Origin: GM7GCV1 sp965222065
Lineage (GTDB): Bacteria; Pseudomonadota; Gammaproteobacteria; Pseudomonadales; GM7GCV1
Length of the DNA: 64,000 nucleotides
Reading direction: 5' to 3'
Assembly: GCA_965222065.1 (NCBI GenBank)
Contig: OZ244933.1
Coordinates: 496,001-560,000, forward strand
Shown: piece after piece, positions 1 through 8,697 of the stretch
Position numbering within the stretch: position 1 is the stretch's first letter
Layout of the letters: every line of letters begins with the position of its first letter
Notes under the pieces: generated by a model
What the model was told of the DNA's origin: nothing
Seen by the model: the letters and a program-made list of their open reading frames with translations, nothing else
Databases searched by the model: none
Program-made: the position numbers and the translations under genes

Positions 1-18
1 ATTTTTTCTAACAACACA

Positions 19-44
19 GGGCGATGAACATCTCGTCATCGCCC
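19..44. repeat. 9-bp inverted repeat near window start
   Basis: GGGCGATGA (19-27) is followed, after the 8-nt spacer 28-35, by its exact reverse complement TCATCGCCC (36-44). Neither strand has a clear U-tract after the stem, so it is not a convincing terminator. It may belong to a gene lying left of the window. Confidence 0.5.
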
Positions 45-174
45 GATATACTGAGCCTGGGTAGCCTGTAACTGGAACAGTTATTGTGCTATTGCCGCTC
101 TAGCTTCATTTAAATGCAGTTATCTGGCCCAGAAGGCCTTATTTCCATATTTATAAGTTCAGAATGCCAATTCG

Positions 175-200
175 CGCAAAGAAATACATCGTTCTTTGCG
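175..200. promoter_or_regulatory. Perfect inverted repeat in the leader of the outer-membrane gene
   Basis: CGCAAAGAA (175-183) and TTCTTTGCG (192-200) form a perfect 9-bp inverted repeat with an 8-nt spacer. It ends 37 nt before the chosen ATG at 238. It could be a dimeric repressor operator or a hairpin in the 5' leader of the mRNA. I do not recognise it as the site of a known regulator. Confidence 0.45.
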
Positions 201-237
201 GAAAATGCACCCTATACCCCCTTTAAAGGAAGTCGTT

Positions 238-999
238 ATGATCAAAAATAGTCTGATCGCGCCAATAATTGGTTTAGGCATTTACATGCCTGTCATTGCA
301 AACGCTGATAACCTTGGCCTTTACGCGGGTTACGGACAATGGTCCGCAGACGCCAGTGGCCAAATTGCTGACGATGGACGCAGCGTGGATTTACAAGATG
401 AGTTAAATCTGGATACGGACAACTCCAATATTCTCTACATAGCCCTGGAACATCCTGTTCCAGTACTTCCAAACGTACGCCTGCAACATACTGACCTTGG
501 AAGTTCTGGTATCGGCACCATCTCCGAAGAGCTGGAATTTAACGGCGAGATTTACCCTGTTGATGCCGAAATCAGCTCTGACCTCGATCTAACGCATACT
601 GATGCCACGCTTTATTACCAGCTCTTTGATACCGTTTTCGGGGTCGATCTGGGCGTTACTGCACGTAAATTTGATGGATCCGCCCTATTACTTGCCGATG
701 ACGGAGCCGGCAACAGCATTGGTGTCAGTGAAGACTTCGACGTGGTTATACCCATGGTTTATGGTCGAATCGGAATCAAGCTTCCCCTTACAGGACTGAC
801 ACTGGATGCGAAGGCCAACTATATAAGTCGTGATAACGACAGCGTTACTGACACAGTGTTACGCCTCAATTACGAAGCAACTTTTGGGCTGGGCCTGGAG
901 GCTGGCTACAGAACGTTTGATATAGACGTCGAAGATGATGGCTTTGTCGTAGATACCAAAATTGACGGTGCCTACATGGGTATTAGCTATCACTTTTAA
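238..999 (+). CDS. TIGR04219-type outer membrane beta-barrel protein
   Basis: Predicted 253-residue exported outer-membrane protein. A Sec signal peptide (residues 1 to about 23, ending ANA) precedes a mature part rich in alternating hydrophobic/polar strands and acidic loops. The chain ends in aromatic Phe (YHF), the typical C-terminal signal for BAM-mediated barrel insertion. The start at 238 is preferred over an in-frame ATG at 196 because AAAGGAAG lies just upstream and the signal peptide then begins at residue 1. The general look matches the TIGR04219 barrel family. The transported or bound ligand is unknown. A strong terminator follows at 1041. Confidence 0.7.
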   Translation: MIKNSLIAPIIGLGIYMPVIANADNLGLYAGYGQWSADASGQIADDGRSVDLQDELNLDTDNSNILYIALEHPVPVLPNVRLQHTDLGSSGIGTISEELEFNGEIYPVDAEISSDLDLTHTDATLYYQLFDTVFGVDLGVTARKFDGSALLLADDGAGNSIGVSEDFDVVIPMVYGRIGIKLPLTGLTLDAKANYISRDNDSVTDTVLRLNYEATFGLGLEAGYRTFDIDVEDDGFVVDTKIDGAYMGISYHF

Positions 1000-1040
1000 G
1001 TGTATAAATAATTCGGTACAAATTTAGAAGCCAAAACGAA

Positions 1041-1068
1041 AACAGCCGCATATATGCGGCTGTTTTTT
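1041..1068 (+). terminator. Rho-independent terminator after the outer-membrane gene
   Basis: AACAGCCGCA (1041-1050) pairs perfectly with TGCGGCTGTT (1055-1064) around a TATA loop, followed by a T-run. It terminates the barrel gene. The A-rich left side may also stop transcription leaving tRNA-Pro on the minus strand. Confidence 0.85.
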
Positions 1069-1074
1069 TGGATT

Positions 1075-1151
1075 TGGTCGGAGTGGCCGGATTTGAACCG
1101 ACGACCACCACACCCCCAGTGTGGTGCGCTACCAGGCTGCGCTACACTCCG
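1075..1151 (-). tRNA. tRNA-Pro(GGG)
   Basis: A complete cloverleaf can be read on the minus strand. It has a 7-bp acceptor stem CGGAGTG/CACTCCG, a GGG anticodon in a CTGGGGG loop, the T-loop GTTCAAATC and an encoded CCA end (TGG at 1075-1077 on plus). It lies downstream of the merR-type gene and has its own candidate promoter. Confidence 0.95.
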
Positions 1152-1201
1152 ATTTTTTTGTCGCTCGGGAGCCTTATTGGCCTTGGTTTGAGCGGGCGGG
1201 A

Positions 1202-1230
1202 ATAATACCGGAAGAGGATGAAAAACTAAA
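1202..1230 (-). promoter_or_regulatory. Candidate sigma-70 promoter of tRNA-Pro(GGG)
   Basis: On the minus strand a -10 TATTAT (1202-1207) sits 17 nt after a weak -35 TTTAGT (1225-1230). A GC-rich discriminator (TCCCGCCC) follows, as is usual at stringently controlled tRNA promoters. Confidence 0.5.
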
Positions 1231-1248
1231 CGGCGAATCGGCCTGAAT

Positions 1249-1605
1249 TTAGCTTTTTATGATATCCAGAAGCTCTTCGAGCTGTTTGATGGCATCGTCC
1301 ACTACCTGATGGTGATGGCTGCTGGTCTCTTCTGCATCAGGGTTGGCCAGTTTGGCCCTGGCTCCGCCAATGGTATAGCCTTGCTCGTAGAGGAGCGCGC
1401 GGATCTGGCGGATAAGGATAACGTCCTGACGCTGGTAATAACGACGATTCCCGCGTCTCTTTACCGGACTAAGATTTGGGAATTCCTGCTCCCAGTAACG
1501 AAGGACGTGAGGCTTAACGTCGCAAAGCTCGCTGACTTCACCAATAGTGAAATAACGCTTGCCGGGGATGGCAGGTAACTCGTTATTCTGACTGGCTTCC
1601 AGCAT
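1249..1605 (-). CDS. MerR-family DNA-binding protein downstream of ihfA
   Basis: 118-residue protein with an N-terminal MerR winged helix-turn-helix (about residues 18-85; motifs IGEVSE, VLRYWEQEF, RRYY). A short charged C-terminal helix (HHHQVVDDAIKQLEELLD) probably forms the dimerisation coiled coil. No cysteine cluster typical of metal sensors is present. It overlaps the end of ihfA by 23 nt and closes the thrS-pheT-ihfA transcription unit. An ihfA-linked MerR gene of this size is common in gammaproteobacteria, but I know of no settled function. The effector-binding domain of larger MerR proteins is absent. Confidence 0.85.
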   Translation of the reverse strand: MLEASQNNELPAIPGKRYFTIGEVSELCDVKPHVLRYWEQEFPNLSPVKRRGNRRYYQRQDVILIRQIRALLYEQGYTIGGARAKLANPDAEETSSHHHQVVDDAIKQLEELLDIIKS

Positions 1606-1891
1606 AGTTTTCTACTCTCGCTCGCAATTTCTGACCAGGTCTAAAGGTCACAACGGTGCGGGCTGAAATGGGAATTTCTTCTCCGGTCTTGGGATTACGG
1701 CCAGGACGCGGGTTTTTCCGACGCAACTCAAAATTACCAAAACCTGATAATTTGACCGGCTCATTAGCCTCGAGCGCTTCCCGAATTTCTTCGAAAAAGA
1801 GTTCGACGATTTCCTTGGCTTCGCGCTTGTTGAGCCCTAGCTCATTAAACAGCATTTCTGCCAAATCTGCTTTAGTGAGAGCAACTGTCAT
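1583..1891 (-). CDS. ihfA: Integration host factor subunit alpha
   Basis: 102-residue DNABII protein. The N-terminal dimerisation helices (residues 1-45, TKADLAEMLF) lead into the saddle strands (KLSGFGNF). The beta-arm carries the GRNPKTG tip whose proline intercalates into DNA, and a final helix follows. IHF is a heterodimer with IhfB that bends DNA by a large angle for transcription, replication and recombination. The position directly after pheT is the usual one in gammaproteobacteria and separates it from the HU gene at 17.1-17.4 kb. The reading frame overlaps the start of the following MerR gene, implying translational coupling. Confidence 0.97.
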   Translation of the reverse strand: MTVALTKADLAEMLFNELGLNKREAKEIVELFFEEIREALEANEPVKLSGFGNFELRRKNPRPGRNPKTGEEIPISARTVVTFRPGQKLRARVENYAGSQSE

Positions 1892-1919
1892 TTTTTTTCA
1901 AGTTTTTACGTTATTGAGC

Positions 1920-4310
1920 CTATCGTTGCACTGCGCCGTGTTCAGCATTCAGTGCACTGAGTATACCCTCGACCAAGGCCGTCACTTCTTCATCATTAAG
2001 AGTGCGGGAATAATCCCTAAAGGTCAACCCAATGGCGACACTTTTTTTATTGGAATCAATACCCTGCCCGACATATATGTCAAATATTCTAGCATCAGAA
2101 AGCGTCTCTCCGGCCGCATTTTTTGCCGTATTAATCAAGCTTTCACCTGCGATGCCCCGATCGACGATCAGCGCAATATCTCGCCGTATTTCAGGGAATC
2201 TTCCCAACGGTTTGAACTCTGGCACAGAAATACCCTGAAGAACCTCCAGATCGATCTCAAAAGCATAAACCATCGGGTCGATATCCAGCTGCTTCTGGAC
2301 AAGTGGATGTATGGCACCCACATAGCCTATCAGCTTGCCATCCTTGTGGATGGACGCGCACTGACCTGGATGAAACAGGGAATAATCAGAACAGGACACA
2401 AATTCGACATTTTCCAGTTGTCTCTCATCCAGTAACAGTTCGACATCCCGTTTAATGTCGTAAAAATCGACCGACTCCTTGCGGTTTGCCCAGGATTCCC
2501 TCTCCCTCACCCCGGTCAATACGCCGGCAATTCGGCTTACCTGCTCCAGGTTTTTCGTTGAGACAGGGGTCGAAGTTGGCAGGAATACCAGCCCGTTCTC
2601 GAATAACGCCAGGTTAGGATGCTGGCGCTTCAGGTTATGTTCCACCGTTGTCAAAAGCCCCGGCAACAAGGAGGTGCGCATCACCGACATGTCGGCCGAG
2701 ATCGGGTTTTCCACCTCGATAAAGGCATCATCACCAAAGCAGGCCTGGTGAACCCTGGGGTCAATAAAGCTGTAGCTAATGACTTCACGGTAGCCCTGGT
2801 CGACCAGCCGATCTACCAGGGTTCGTGATGAAAGACGGTTTTCCGGCACATTTGCCAGAGGCAACTGAGCCGCGGGGGTCCTTTCCGGTAAATTGTTGTA
2901 ACCGTATATTCGAGCGATTTCTTCTATCAAGTCAGCTTCGATGGCGATATCAAAACGCCAACTTGGGGCAACCATGGTCCAGCTGTCGTCTTCCTGGTGA
3001 AGGATATGCATTCCAAGCCGGTCCAAAATTCCACCGATCTGCTCGGTGGTAAACTCTGCGCCGAGTAATAACTCCACGCGCGATTTACGCAGTTGTACGG
3101 GCTCATTAAGTGGGACATCCTCGGCGGAGATAGCCTCGGTGACCGGACCAGCCTGCCCCCCACAAATCTCAACAATCAGGCTTGTCGCCCGCTCAATGGC
3201 CAGCGACTGTAATTCATAATCGACACCGCGCTCGAATCGATGTGACGAATCCGTGTGCAGTCCAAATTCCCTTGCTTTGCCAATAATGGACAGCGGATTG
3301 AAAAACGCGGACTCAAGGAAGATATCCTGTGTTGTATCCGTCACACTGGTTTCTTCTCCGCCCATGATACCGGCCATGGCAACGGCTTTATCGGCGTCAG
3401 AAATAACCAGCACATTCGGGTTCAACTCGACTTCACGGCCATCCAGCAATTTGATTTTTTCACCAGACGCGGCGCGGCGCACACGTATACCTGTCGATAA
3501 GGTCGCCAGGTCAAAGGCATGCATGGGTTGCCCAAGCTCCAGAAGAATATAGTTGGTGATATCAACAACCGGGTTAATACAACCAATTTCACTACGTTCC
3601 AGACGCTGTTGCATCCATAGCGGCGTCATCGCCGACAAATCGACTCCCTTGATAACACGACCAAGGTACACCGGGCAGTCTGCCGTTGCTTCAAGCTCAA
3701 CCGCCAGCTTGTCGTTTATAACGGGCTCGACAGATTGAAAATCGGGTTCATTAACCGCCGCTTCATTCAGCGAGCCTATTTCACGAGCAATGCCCCTTAT
3801 ACTCAGGCAATCCGCGCGATTAGGGGTCAGATCAACTTCGATAATTTGATCATTCAGGGCCAGATACTTGCTTAATTCCGTGCCAACGGGCGCATCTTCG
3901 GGCAATTCCCACAAGCCATCCGAATCACCCGCAACGCCCAGTTCTTCACGAGCACAGAGCATTCCGCAGGATTCAACATCACGCAGTTTGGCTTTTTTGA
4001 TCTTGAAATCGCCCGGAAGTACCGCCCCGACTTTTGCCAGAGGCACGCGAAGACCTGCGCGGGCATTGGGTGCACCACAAACAATTTGCAGTTCTTCTTC
4101 ACCGGAATTCACCCGGCATACACGCAGCTTGTCGGCATTGGGGTGTGGCTCTGCGCTTAGAATTTCGCCCACGACCACACCGGTAAATTCACCAGCAACC
4201 GAATCGACGCTGTCTACTTCAAGGCCAGCCATGGTCAATTGGGCGACCATGTCCGCGGTGTCAATGTTTGGGTTCACCCATTCGCGAACCCAGGTTTCAC
4301 TGAATTTCAT
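1920..4310 (-). CDS. pheT: Phenylalanine-tRNA ligase beta subunit
   Basis: 796-residue beta chain of the (alpha beta)2 enzyme that charges tRNA-Phe. Visible parts are the N-terminal helix, a tRNA-binding OB fold (about 40-150, HPNADKLRVC), the B3/B4 editing domain, the B5 domain, the catalytic-like core and the C-terminal ferredoxin-fold anticodon-binding domain (about 702-795, RFPEIRRDIALIVD). Length is normal for the family (E. coli 795). It follows pheS by 33 nt and precedes ihfA by 28 nt, so it belongs to the thrS-merR unit. Confidence 0.98.
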   Translation of the reverse strand: MKFSETWVREWVNPNIDTADMVAQLTMAGLEVDSVDSVAGEFTGVVVGEILSAEPHPNADKLRVCRVNSGEEELQIVCGAPNARAGLRVPLAKVGAVLPGDFKIKKAKLRDVESCGMLCAREELGVAGDSDGLWELPEDAPVGTELSKYLALNDQIIEVDLTPNRADCLSIRGIAREIGSLNEAAVNEPDFQSVEPVINDKLAVELEATADCPVYLGRVIKGVDLSAMTPLWMQQRLERSEIGCINPVVDITNYILLELGQPMHAFDLATLSTGIRVRRAASGEKIKLLDGREVELNPNVLVISDADKAVAMAGIMGGEETSVTDTTQDIFLESAFFNPLSIIGKAREFGLHTDSSHRFERGVDYELQSLAIERATSLIVEICGGQAGPVTEAISAEDVPLNEPVQLRKSRVELLLGAEFTTEQIGGILDRLGMHILHQEDDSWTMVAPSWRFDIAIEADLIEEIARIYGYNNLPERTPAAQLPLANVPENRLSSRTLVDRLVDQGYREVISYSFIDPRVHQACFGDDAFIEVENPISADMSVMRTSLLPGLLTTVEHNLKRQHPNLALFENGLVFLPTSTPVSTKNLEQVSRIAGVLTGVRERESWANRKESVDFYDIKRDVELLLDERQLENVEFVSCSDYSLFHPGQCASIHKDGKLIGYVGAIHPLVQKQLDIDPMVYAFEIDLEVLQGISVPEFKPLGRFPEIRRDIALIVDRGIAGESLINTAKNAAGETLSDARIFDIYVGQGIDSNKKSVAIGLTFRDYSRTLNDEEVTALVEGILSALNAEHGAVQR

Positions 4311-4343
4311 ATTCTTCTACATTCTTTTCGTAATAAGTACGAT

Positions 4344-5357
4344 CTAAAACTGTTCAAGGAATTGCTCATCGTTTTCAAAGAACATCCTGAGATCGTTGAC
4401 GCCATATCTCATCATGGCGAGACGCTCTACCCCCAGGCCGAAGGCAAACCCGGTATATTTTTCCGAATCAATGCCTACTGCTTCAAACACTTTGGGGTGA
4501 ACCATTCCGCAGCCGCCCATTTCCAGCCAGCCAGTCTGTTTACAAATACGGCAGCCATCGCCCTTACAGGCGGTACATTGTATGTCCATTTCCGCTGAAG
4601 GCTCGGTAAAGGGGAAATAGGAAGGTCGAAAACGAACGGGGAAATCCGCCTCGAAAAAGGCCTGTAAAAACTGGCTGACCGCACCTTTTAGATCGGCCAT
4701 GCTGATTCCCTCGTCAACCACCAGTCCTTCGACCTGATGGAACATGGGTGTATGGGTCAAGTCGGAATCACACCGATAGACCCGCCCTGGGAAAACAGCC
4801 CGGATAGGCGGCTTGCCCTTTTCCATTTCACGTATTTGCACAGGCGAAGTGTGTGTACGGAGTACATGGGTCGGATCAATATAAAAGGTATCGTGCATGG
4901 CTCGTGCAGGGTGATGAGCCGGAATATTAAGCGCTTCAAAGTTGTGGAAGTCGTCCTCTATTTCCGGGCCATGAGCCACGGTATAGCCTGCGCCACGAAA
5001 GATGTCTTCAATACGACGTATGGTTCTTGTTACCGGATGAAGACTGCCCAAACGACCGCCGCGACCTGACAGGGTGACATCAATTTTTTCCGAGGCCAGC
5101 CGGGCTTCCATTTCGGCTGATTCCAGTTCCACCTTACGGGCTTCAATTGCCTGGGCAACCGCTTGTTTGGCTTCATTAATGGCAGCGCCCGCTGCCGGCC
5201 GCTCTTCTGCCGACAACTTGCCCAGCCCTTTAAGCAATGCTGTGAGCTCGCCTTTTTTACCCAGTTGATTCACACGAATATCATCCAGGGAGCGTAAATC
5301 CCCGGCATGGGCAACAGCATCAAGAGCTGCTCGTTTCAAGGCTTCAAGGTTTTCCAT
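4344..5357 (-). CDS. pheS: Phenylalanine-tRNA ligase alpha subunit
   Basis: 337-residue catalytic subunit of phenylalanyl-tRNA synthetase (class II). An N-terminal coiled coil (about 1-85) contacts tRNA. The core holds motif 2 (FRPSYFPFTEPSAE) and motif 3 (GLGVERLAMMRYG, near 308-320). A cysteine knuckle C-x2-C-x4-C-x2-C (CTACKGDGCRIC) sits before the GCGMVHP segment. It is separated from rplT by a terminator-like hairpin at 5388-5421 that probably attenuates pheST expression. Confidence 0.98.
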   Translation of the reverse strand: MENLEALKRAALDAVAHAGDLRSLDDIRVNQLGKKGELTALLKGLGKLSAEERPAAGAAINEAKQAVAQAIEARKVELESAEMEARLASEKIDVTLSGRGGRLGSLHPVTRTIRRIEDIFRGAGYTVAHGPEIEDDFHNFEALNIPAHHPARAMHDTFYIDPTHVLRTHTSPVQIREMEKGKPPIRAVFPGRVYRCDSDLTHTPMFHQVEGLVVDEGISMADLKGAVSQFLQAFFEADFPVRFRPSYFPFTEPSAEMDIQCTACKGDGCRICKQTGWLEMGGCGMVHPKVFEAVGIDSEKYTGFAFGLGVERLAMMRYGVNDLRMFFENDEQFLEQF

Positions 5358-5387
5358 CTGTCTATTCTAATGAACTGATTTACAAAT

Positions 5388-5421
5388 AAAAAAGGGAAAG
5401 AGCTTGCACCCTTTCCCTTTT
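5388..5421 (-). terminator. Terminator/attenuator between rplT and pheS
   Basis: On the minus strand AAAAGGGAAAG and CTTTCCCTTTT pair over 11 bp around a 10-nt loop, and a run of U follows. A smaller stem (GCTTCC/GGAAGC, 5429-5445) lies just upstream. In E. coli pheST is controlled by an attenuator with a Phe-rich leader peptide at this position. Here no leader peptide with Phe codons upstream of the stem is visible, so this may simply reduce read-through. Confidence 0.75.
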
Positions 5422-5448
5422 ATCGACTGCTTCCACAAGGGAAGCATT

Positions 5449-5805
5449 TTACGCGAGCGCAGCTTTGGCTTTATTGGCAAGCTCGGCAAATGCTTCTTTG
5501 TCATGAATGGCCAGATCAGCCAATACTCGACGGTCAAGCTCAATGCCGGCTTTCTTCAGCCCGCTAATAAATCGACTATAGGTTATACCTTCCGCACGCG
5601 ATTGCGCATTAATACGTGCAATCCACAGCTGACGGAAAGTGCGCTTCTTGACCTTGCGGTCACGATAAGCATATTGACCCGCCTTGGTTACCGCTTGTAC
5701 CGCAACTCGGTAGATGCGGCTACGAGCGCCGTAATAACCCTTGGCCTGGCTCAGAATTTTTTTGTGACGACGGCGTGCAGTCACACCACGTTTTACTCGA
5801 GGCAT
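5449..5805 (-). CDS. rplT: 50S ribosomal protein L20
   Basis: 118-residue, strongly basic L20. It has the family's N-terminal extension (PRVKRGVTARRRHKKIL) that threads into 23S rRNA, and the globular C-terminal part (about 60-118). In E. coli L20 also represses translation of rpmI-rplT by binding the mRNA leader. It lies 30 nt after rpmI in the canonical infC-rpmI-rplT order. Length equals the E. coli protein. Confidence 0.98.
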   Translation of the reverse strand: MPRVKRGVTARRRHKKILSQAKGYYGARSRIYRVAVQAVTKAGQYAYRDRKVKKRTFRQLWIARINAQSRAEGITYSRFISGLKKAGIELDRRVLADLAIHDKEAFAELANKAKAALA

Positions 5806-5835
5806 ATCTCTATTCTCCTGTAATTAACGAGTGGA

Positions 5836-6030
5836 CTACTTGGCGCGAAGCATACGATCTACATGGATAGCATCTGATTTGTTCAGAGTGCTGGTTCCAC
5901 GCAGCTGACGCTTACGCTTGGTGGTCATCTTGGTAAGAATATGGCTTTTAAAAGCCCGCTTGTGTTTATAGCCAGCGGCTGTTTTTTTAAACCGCTTGGC
6001 TGCACCGGAGTGCACTTTTGCTTTTGGCAT
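5836..6030 (-). CDS. rpmI: 50S ribosomal protein L35
   Basis: 64-residue, very basic L35 (MPKAKVHSGAAKRFKKT). Its family-typical segments are HILTKMTTKRKRQLRG and the C-terminal DRMLRAK. It lies between infC (91-nt gap) and rplT (30-nt gap). The longer gap after infC is where the L20 autoregulatory mRNA structure lies in E. coli. I could not derive an equivalent pseudoknot by eye here. Confidence 0.97.
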   Translation of the reverse strand: MPKAKVHSGAAKRFKKTAAGYKHKRAFKSHILTKMTTKRKRQLRGTSTLNKSDAIHVDRMLRAK

Positions 6031-6121
6031 TTTCTTAAACTCGCATTGTATGAACCGATCGCTTTTTAAATGTATCGCTAAACCGGCTGGTTAAACTATC
6101 GAAGTGCTGACTGCCTGCTAG

Positions 6122-6649
6122 CTACTTCGTCTTCTTGGGAGCAAGGACCATTGTCAGTTGGCGGCCTTCCATTTTGGGAAACTGCTCAACTGTTGAGATT
6201 TCTCCCAGATCGGTTTCGATACGTTTCATCATATCCATGCCGAGTTCCTGGTGAGCCATCTCACGACCTCGGAACCTCAGGGTTACCTTGGCCTTGTCAC
6301 CTTGCTCTAGGAAACGGGTCAGGTTGCGTAGTTTGACCTGGTAGTCTCCTATATCCGTCCCGGGACGGAATTTCATTTCCTTGACTTGCGTCTGCTTCTG
6401 TTTTTTCTTGGCCGCAGCTTTCTGCTTTTTGGCTTCGAAGACGTACTTTCCATAGTCCATCACTTTACAAACTGGTGGCTCCGCATTCGGAACAATCTCA
6501 ACCAGGTCGAGACTGGCTTGTTCGGCTGCCTGCAATGCTTCTGCCAGGCTGACGATACCTACTTGCTCACCATCGGCGCCAACGAGACGCACCTCTTGTG
6601 CTTCGATCTCGTCGTTGATGCTGGGCCGCTTCGATTTTTCGCGGTTAAT
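6122..6649 (-). CDS. infC: Translation initiation factor IF-3 (ATT start)
   Basis: IF-3 keeps 30S subunits free and proofreads the initiator codon and tRNA. With a start at ATT (6649-6647) the protein has 175 residues and begins MNREKSKRPSINDEI, which aligns with the usual IF-3 N-terminus. Starting at the downstream GTG at 6592 would remove 19 conserved residues. The ATT is preceded by GGAG at an 8-nt spacing. The rare AUU start is the known basis of IF-3 translational autoregulation. The N-domain, the lysine-rich linker (KKQKAAAKKKQKQ) and the C-domain (FRPGTDIGDYQVK, FRGREMAHQELG) are all present. Confidence 0.95.
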   Translation of the reverse strand: MNREKSKRPSINDEIEAQEVRLVGADGEQVGIVSLAEALQAAEQASLDLVEIVPNAEPPVCKVMDYGKYVFEAKKQKAAAKKKQKQTQVKEMKFRPGTDIGDYQVKLRNLTRFLEQGDKAKVTLRFRGREMAHQELGMDMMKRIETDLGEISTVEQFPKMEGRQLTMVLAPKKTK

Positions 6650-6695
6650 ATTCGCTTCTCCAGTTGTTTCCGGCTACTGCCGTTTTCAAAATAGT

Positions 6696-8612
6696 TTACT
6701 CCCGACCGCGCTTGGCGATATCGGCTTCCAACAGTTCTTCAAAGGCATCCATACTCATGGATCCCAGATCTTCTCCATTACGGGTTCGAACTGCCAGAGT
6801 TCCCGATTCTACTTCTTTATCACCCGCTACCAAAAGATAGGGAATGCGCTGAATCGTGAGCTCGCGGATTTTAAAGCCGATTTTTTCGTTTCTCAAGTCG
6901 GATATGACCCGAAATCCCTTTTCTTGCAAAGAGTTACGCACTTTTTCGACATATTGTGCCTGCTTATCGGTGATATTTAAAACTGCGACCTGAACTGGCG
7001 CAAGCCATGCAGGAAAGCTTGCCTCATAGTTTTCAATCAAAATACCGATAAAACGTTCGAATGACCCCAGGATTGCCCGATGGAGCATCACTGGCACCTG
7101 ACGAGAGCCATCTTCCGCCACATACTGCGCATCGAGCCGTCCAGGCATCGAGAAATCCACCTGGATCGTGCCGCACTGCCAGACACGGCCAATACAGTCT
7201 TTCAGTGAAAATTCAATTTTGGGCCCGTAAAACGCGCCCTCGCCTGGTAACAACTCATAGGCGATGCCCTTGGCTTCCAGAGCTGTGGCTAGCGCGGCCT
7301 CGGCCTTGTCCCATACTTCGTCTGATCCAACGCGTTTTTCGGGTCGGGTCGACAATTTAATCAGCACCTCGTTAAAACCGAAATCGGCATAGACCTTGTA
7401 CAGCAGGTCAATGAACGTGGCGACTTCGTCCTGAATCTGGTCTTCAGTACAGAAAATATGGGCATCATCCTGGGTAAATCCGCGCACGCGCATGATGCCC
7501 TGGAGGGTTCCAGAGGCTTCGTTACGGTGACAGCTGCCAAATTCGGCCAGTCGAAGCGGCAAATCGCGGTAGGAGCGCAAACCCTGATTAAATACCTGCA
7601 CATGGCATGGACAGTTCATGGGTTTAACGGCGTAGTCCCTGCTTTCGGACTCCACTGTAAACATATCGTCGCGGAACTTGTCCCAATGACCGGATTTTTC
7701 CCAAAGAGAACGATCCACAATCTTTGGCGTGTTGATTTCACTGTAGCCGTTATCGCGTTGCACACGACGCATGTACTCTTCGATCACGGTATAAATAGAC
7801 CAGCCTTTGGGGTGCCAAAAGACCATACCGGGGGCTTCTTCCTGCAAATGAAACAGGTCGTGTTTCTTGCCCAGTTTACGGTGATCCCGTTTAACCGCTT
7901 CTTCCAGGAAAGCCAGATGCTTATTCAGGGATTTTTTATCCGCCCAGGCAGTACCGTATATACGCTGTAACTGTTTGTTCGCCTGATCGCCTCGCCAGTA
8001 AGCACCAGAAACCCTCATCAGCTTAAAGTGATGACAGAAGCTCATGTTGGGGACATGGGGGCCCCGACACATATCAATGTATTCCTGGTGATGGTACAAA
8101 CCGGGCTTATCGGTTTTCTCAATGTCCCGCTCCAGGATTTCCATCTTGTACGGCTCACCACGGTCCTTGAATATGTCGTAAGCTTCTTCCCAGGAGACTG
8201 CTTTCTTAACCACGTCATAGTCTGTTTTTGCCAGCGCTTTCATGCGTGATTCGAGCAGGGCCACATCCTCATCTGTCAGCGTATGATCCAGATCGATATC
8301 GTAGTAGAAGCCATTTTCAATTGTGGGCCCAATGGCCATTTTGGCATCGGGCCAAAGCTGCTTGAGCGCGTGGCCAAGCAAATGGGCACAAGAGTGGCGG
8401 ATAATTTCCAGGCCATCCTCATCGCGAGGGGTAAATAGCACCAGGTCAGCATCTTCAGTGATCAAGTCTGATACATCGCGGCGCTCACCATTAACACGTC
8501 CACCAAGGGTTGCTTTGGCAAGCCCGGGGCCTATATCAGCGGCAACGTCATAAACAGAGACCGGCCCCTCAAACTTGCGTTGGGAACCATCGGGAAGAGT
8601 AATTGTGATCAT
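6696..8612 (-). CDS. thrS: Threonine-tRNA ligase
   Basis: 638-residue class II synthetase charging tRNA-Thr. Domains in order are TGS (1-61), the editing domain with HxxxH (HSCAHLLGH) and CRGPHV, the catalytic core with zinc ligands in MNCPCHV and motif 2 (FGSCHRNEASG), motif 3 (HRAILGSFERFIG) and the anticodon-binding domain (from about 535). The ATG has a good ribosome-binding site (GAGGATTCAAA). It is first in the thrS-infC-rpmI-rplT-pheS-pheT-ihfA unit. No clear tRNA-mimicking operator like that of E. coli thrS was identified, and upstream lies a hairpin array that follows tRNA-Val. Confidence 0.98.
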   Translation of the reverse strand: MITITLPDGSQRKFEGPVSVYDVAADIGPGLAKATLGGRVNGERRDVSDLITEDADLVLFTPRDEDGLEIIRHSCAHLLGHALKQLWPDAKMAIGPTIENGFYYDIDLDHTLTDEDVALLESRMKALAKTDYDVVKKAVSWEEAYDIFKDRGEPYKMEILERDIEKTDKPGLYHHQEYIDMCRGPHVPNMSFCHHFKLMRVSGAYWRGDQANKQLQRIYGTAWADKKSLNKHLAFLEEAVKRDHRKLGKKHDLFHLQEEAPGMVFWHPKGWSIYTVIEEYMRRVQRDNGYSEINTPKIVDRSLWEKSGHWDKFRDDMFTVESESRDYAVKPMNCPCHVQVFNQGLRSYRDLPLRLAEFGSCHRNEASGTLQGIMRVRGFTQDDAHIFCTEDQIQDEVATFIDLLYKVYADFGFNEVLIKLSTRPEKRVGSDEVWDKAEAALATALEAKGIAYELLPGEGAFYGPKIEFSLKDCIGRVWQCGTIQVDFSMPGRLDAQYVAEDGSRQVPVMLHRAILGSFERFIGILIENYEASFPAWLAPVQVAVLNITDKQAQYVEKVRNSLQEKGFRVISDLRNEKIGFKIRELTIQRIPYLLVAGDKEVESGTLAVRTRNGEDLGSMSMDAFEELLEADIAKRGRE

Positions 8613-8697
8613 TTTGAATCCTCAGTGGTGACCTATACGAGGGGCCACGTGAATATAAATATAATTTGCAGATGCTTTGATCGAGTAGATTATGTCA

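Noticed and set aside
5365..5445. 26-codon frame (MLPLWKQSIKGKGCKLFPFFICKS) as a Phe leader peptide for pheST
   Set aside because: Its Phe codons are simply the CTTTCCCTTTTTT strand of the terminator and lie after, not before, the structure they would have to control. No good ribosome-binding site.
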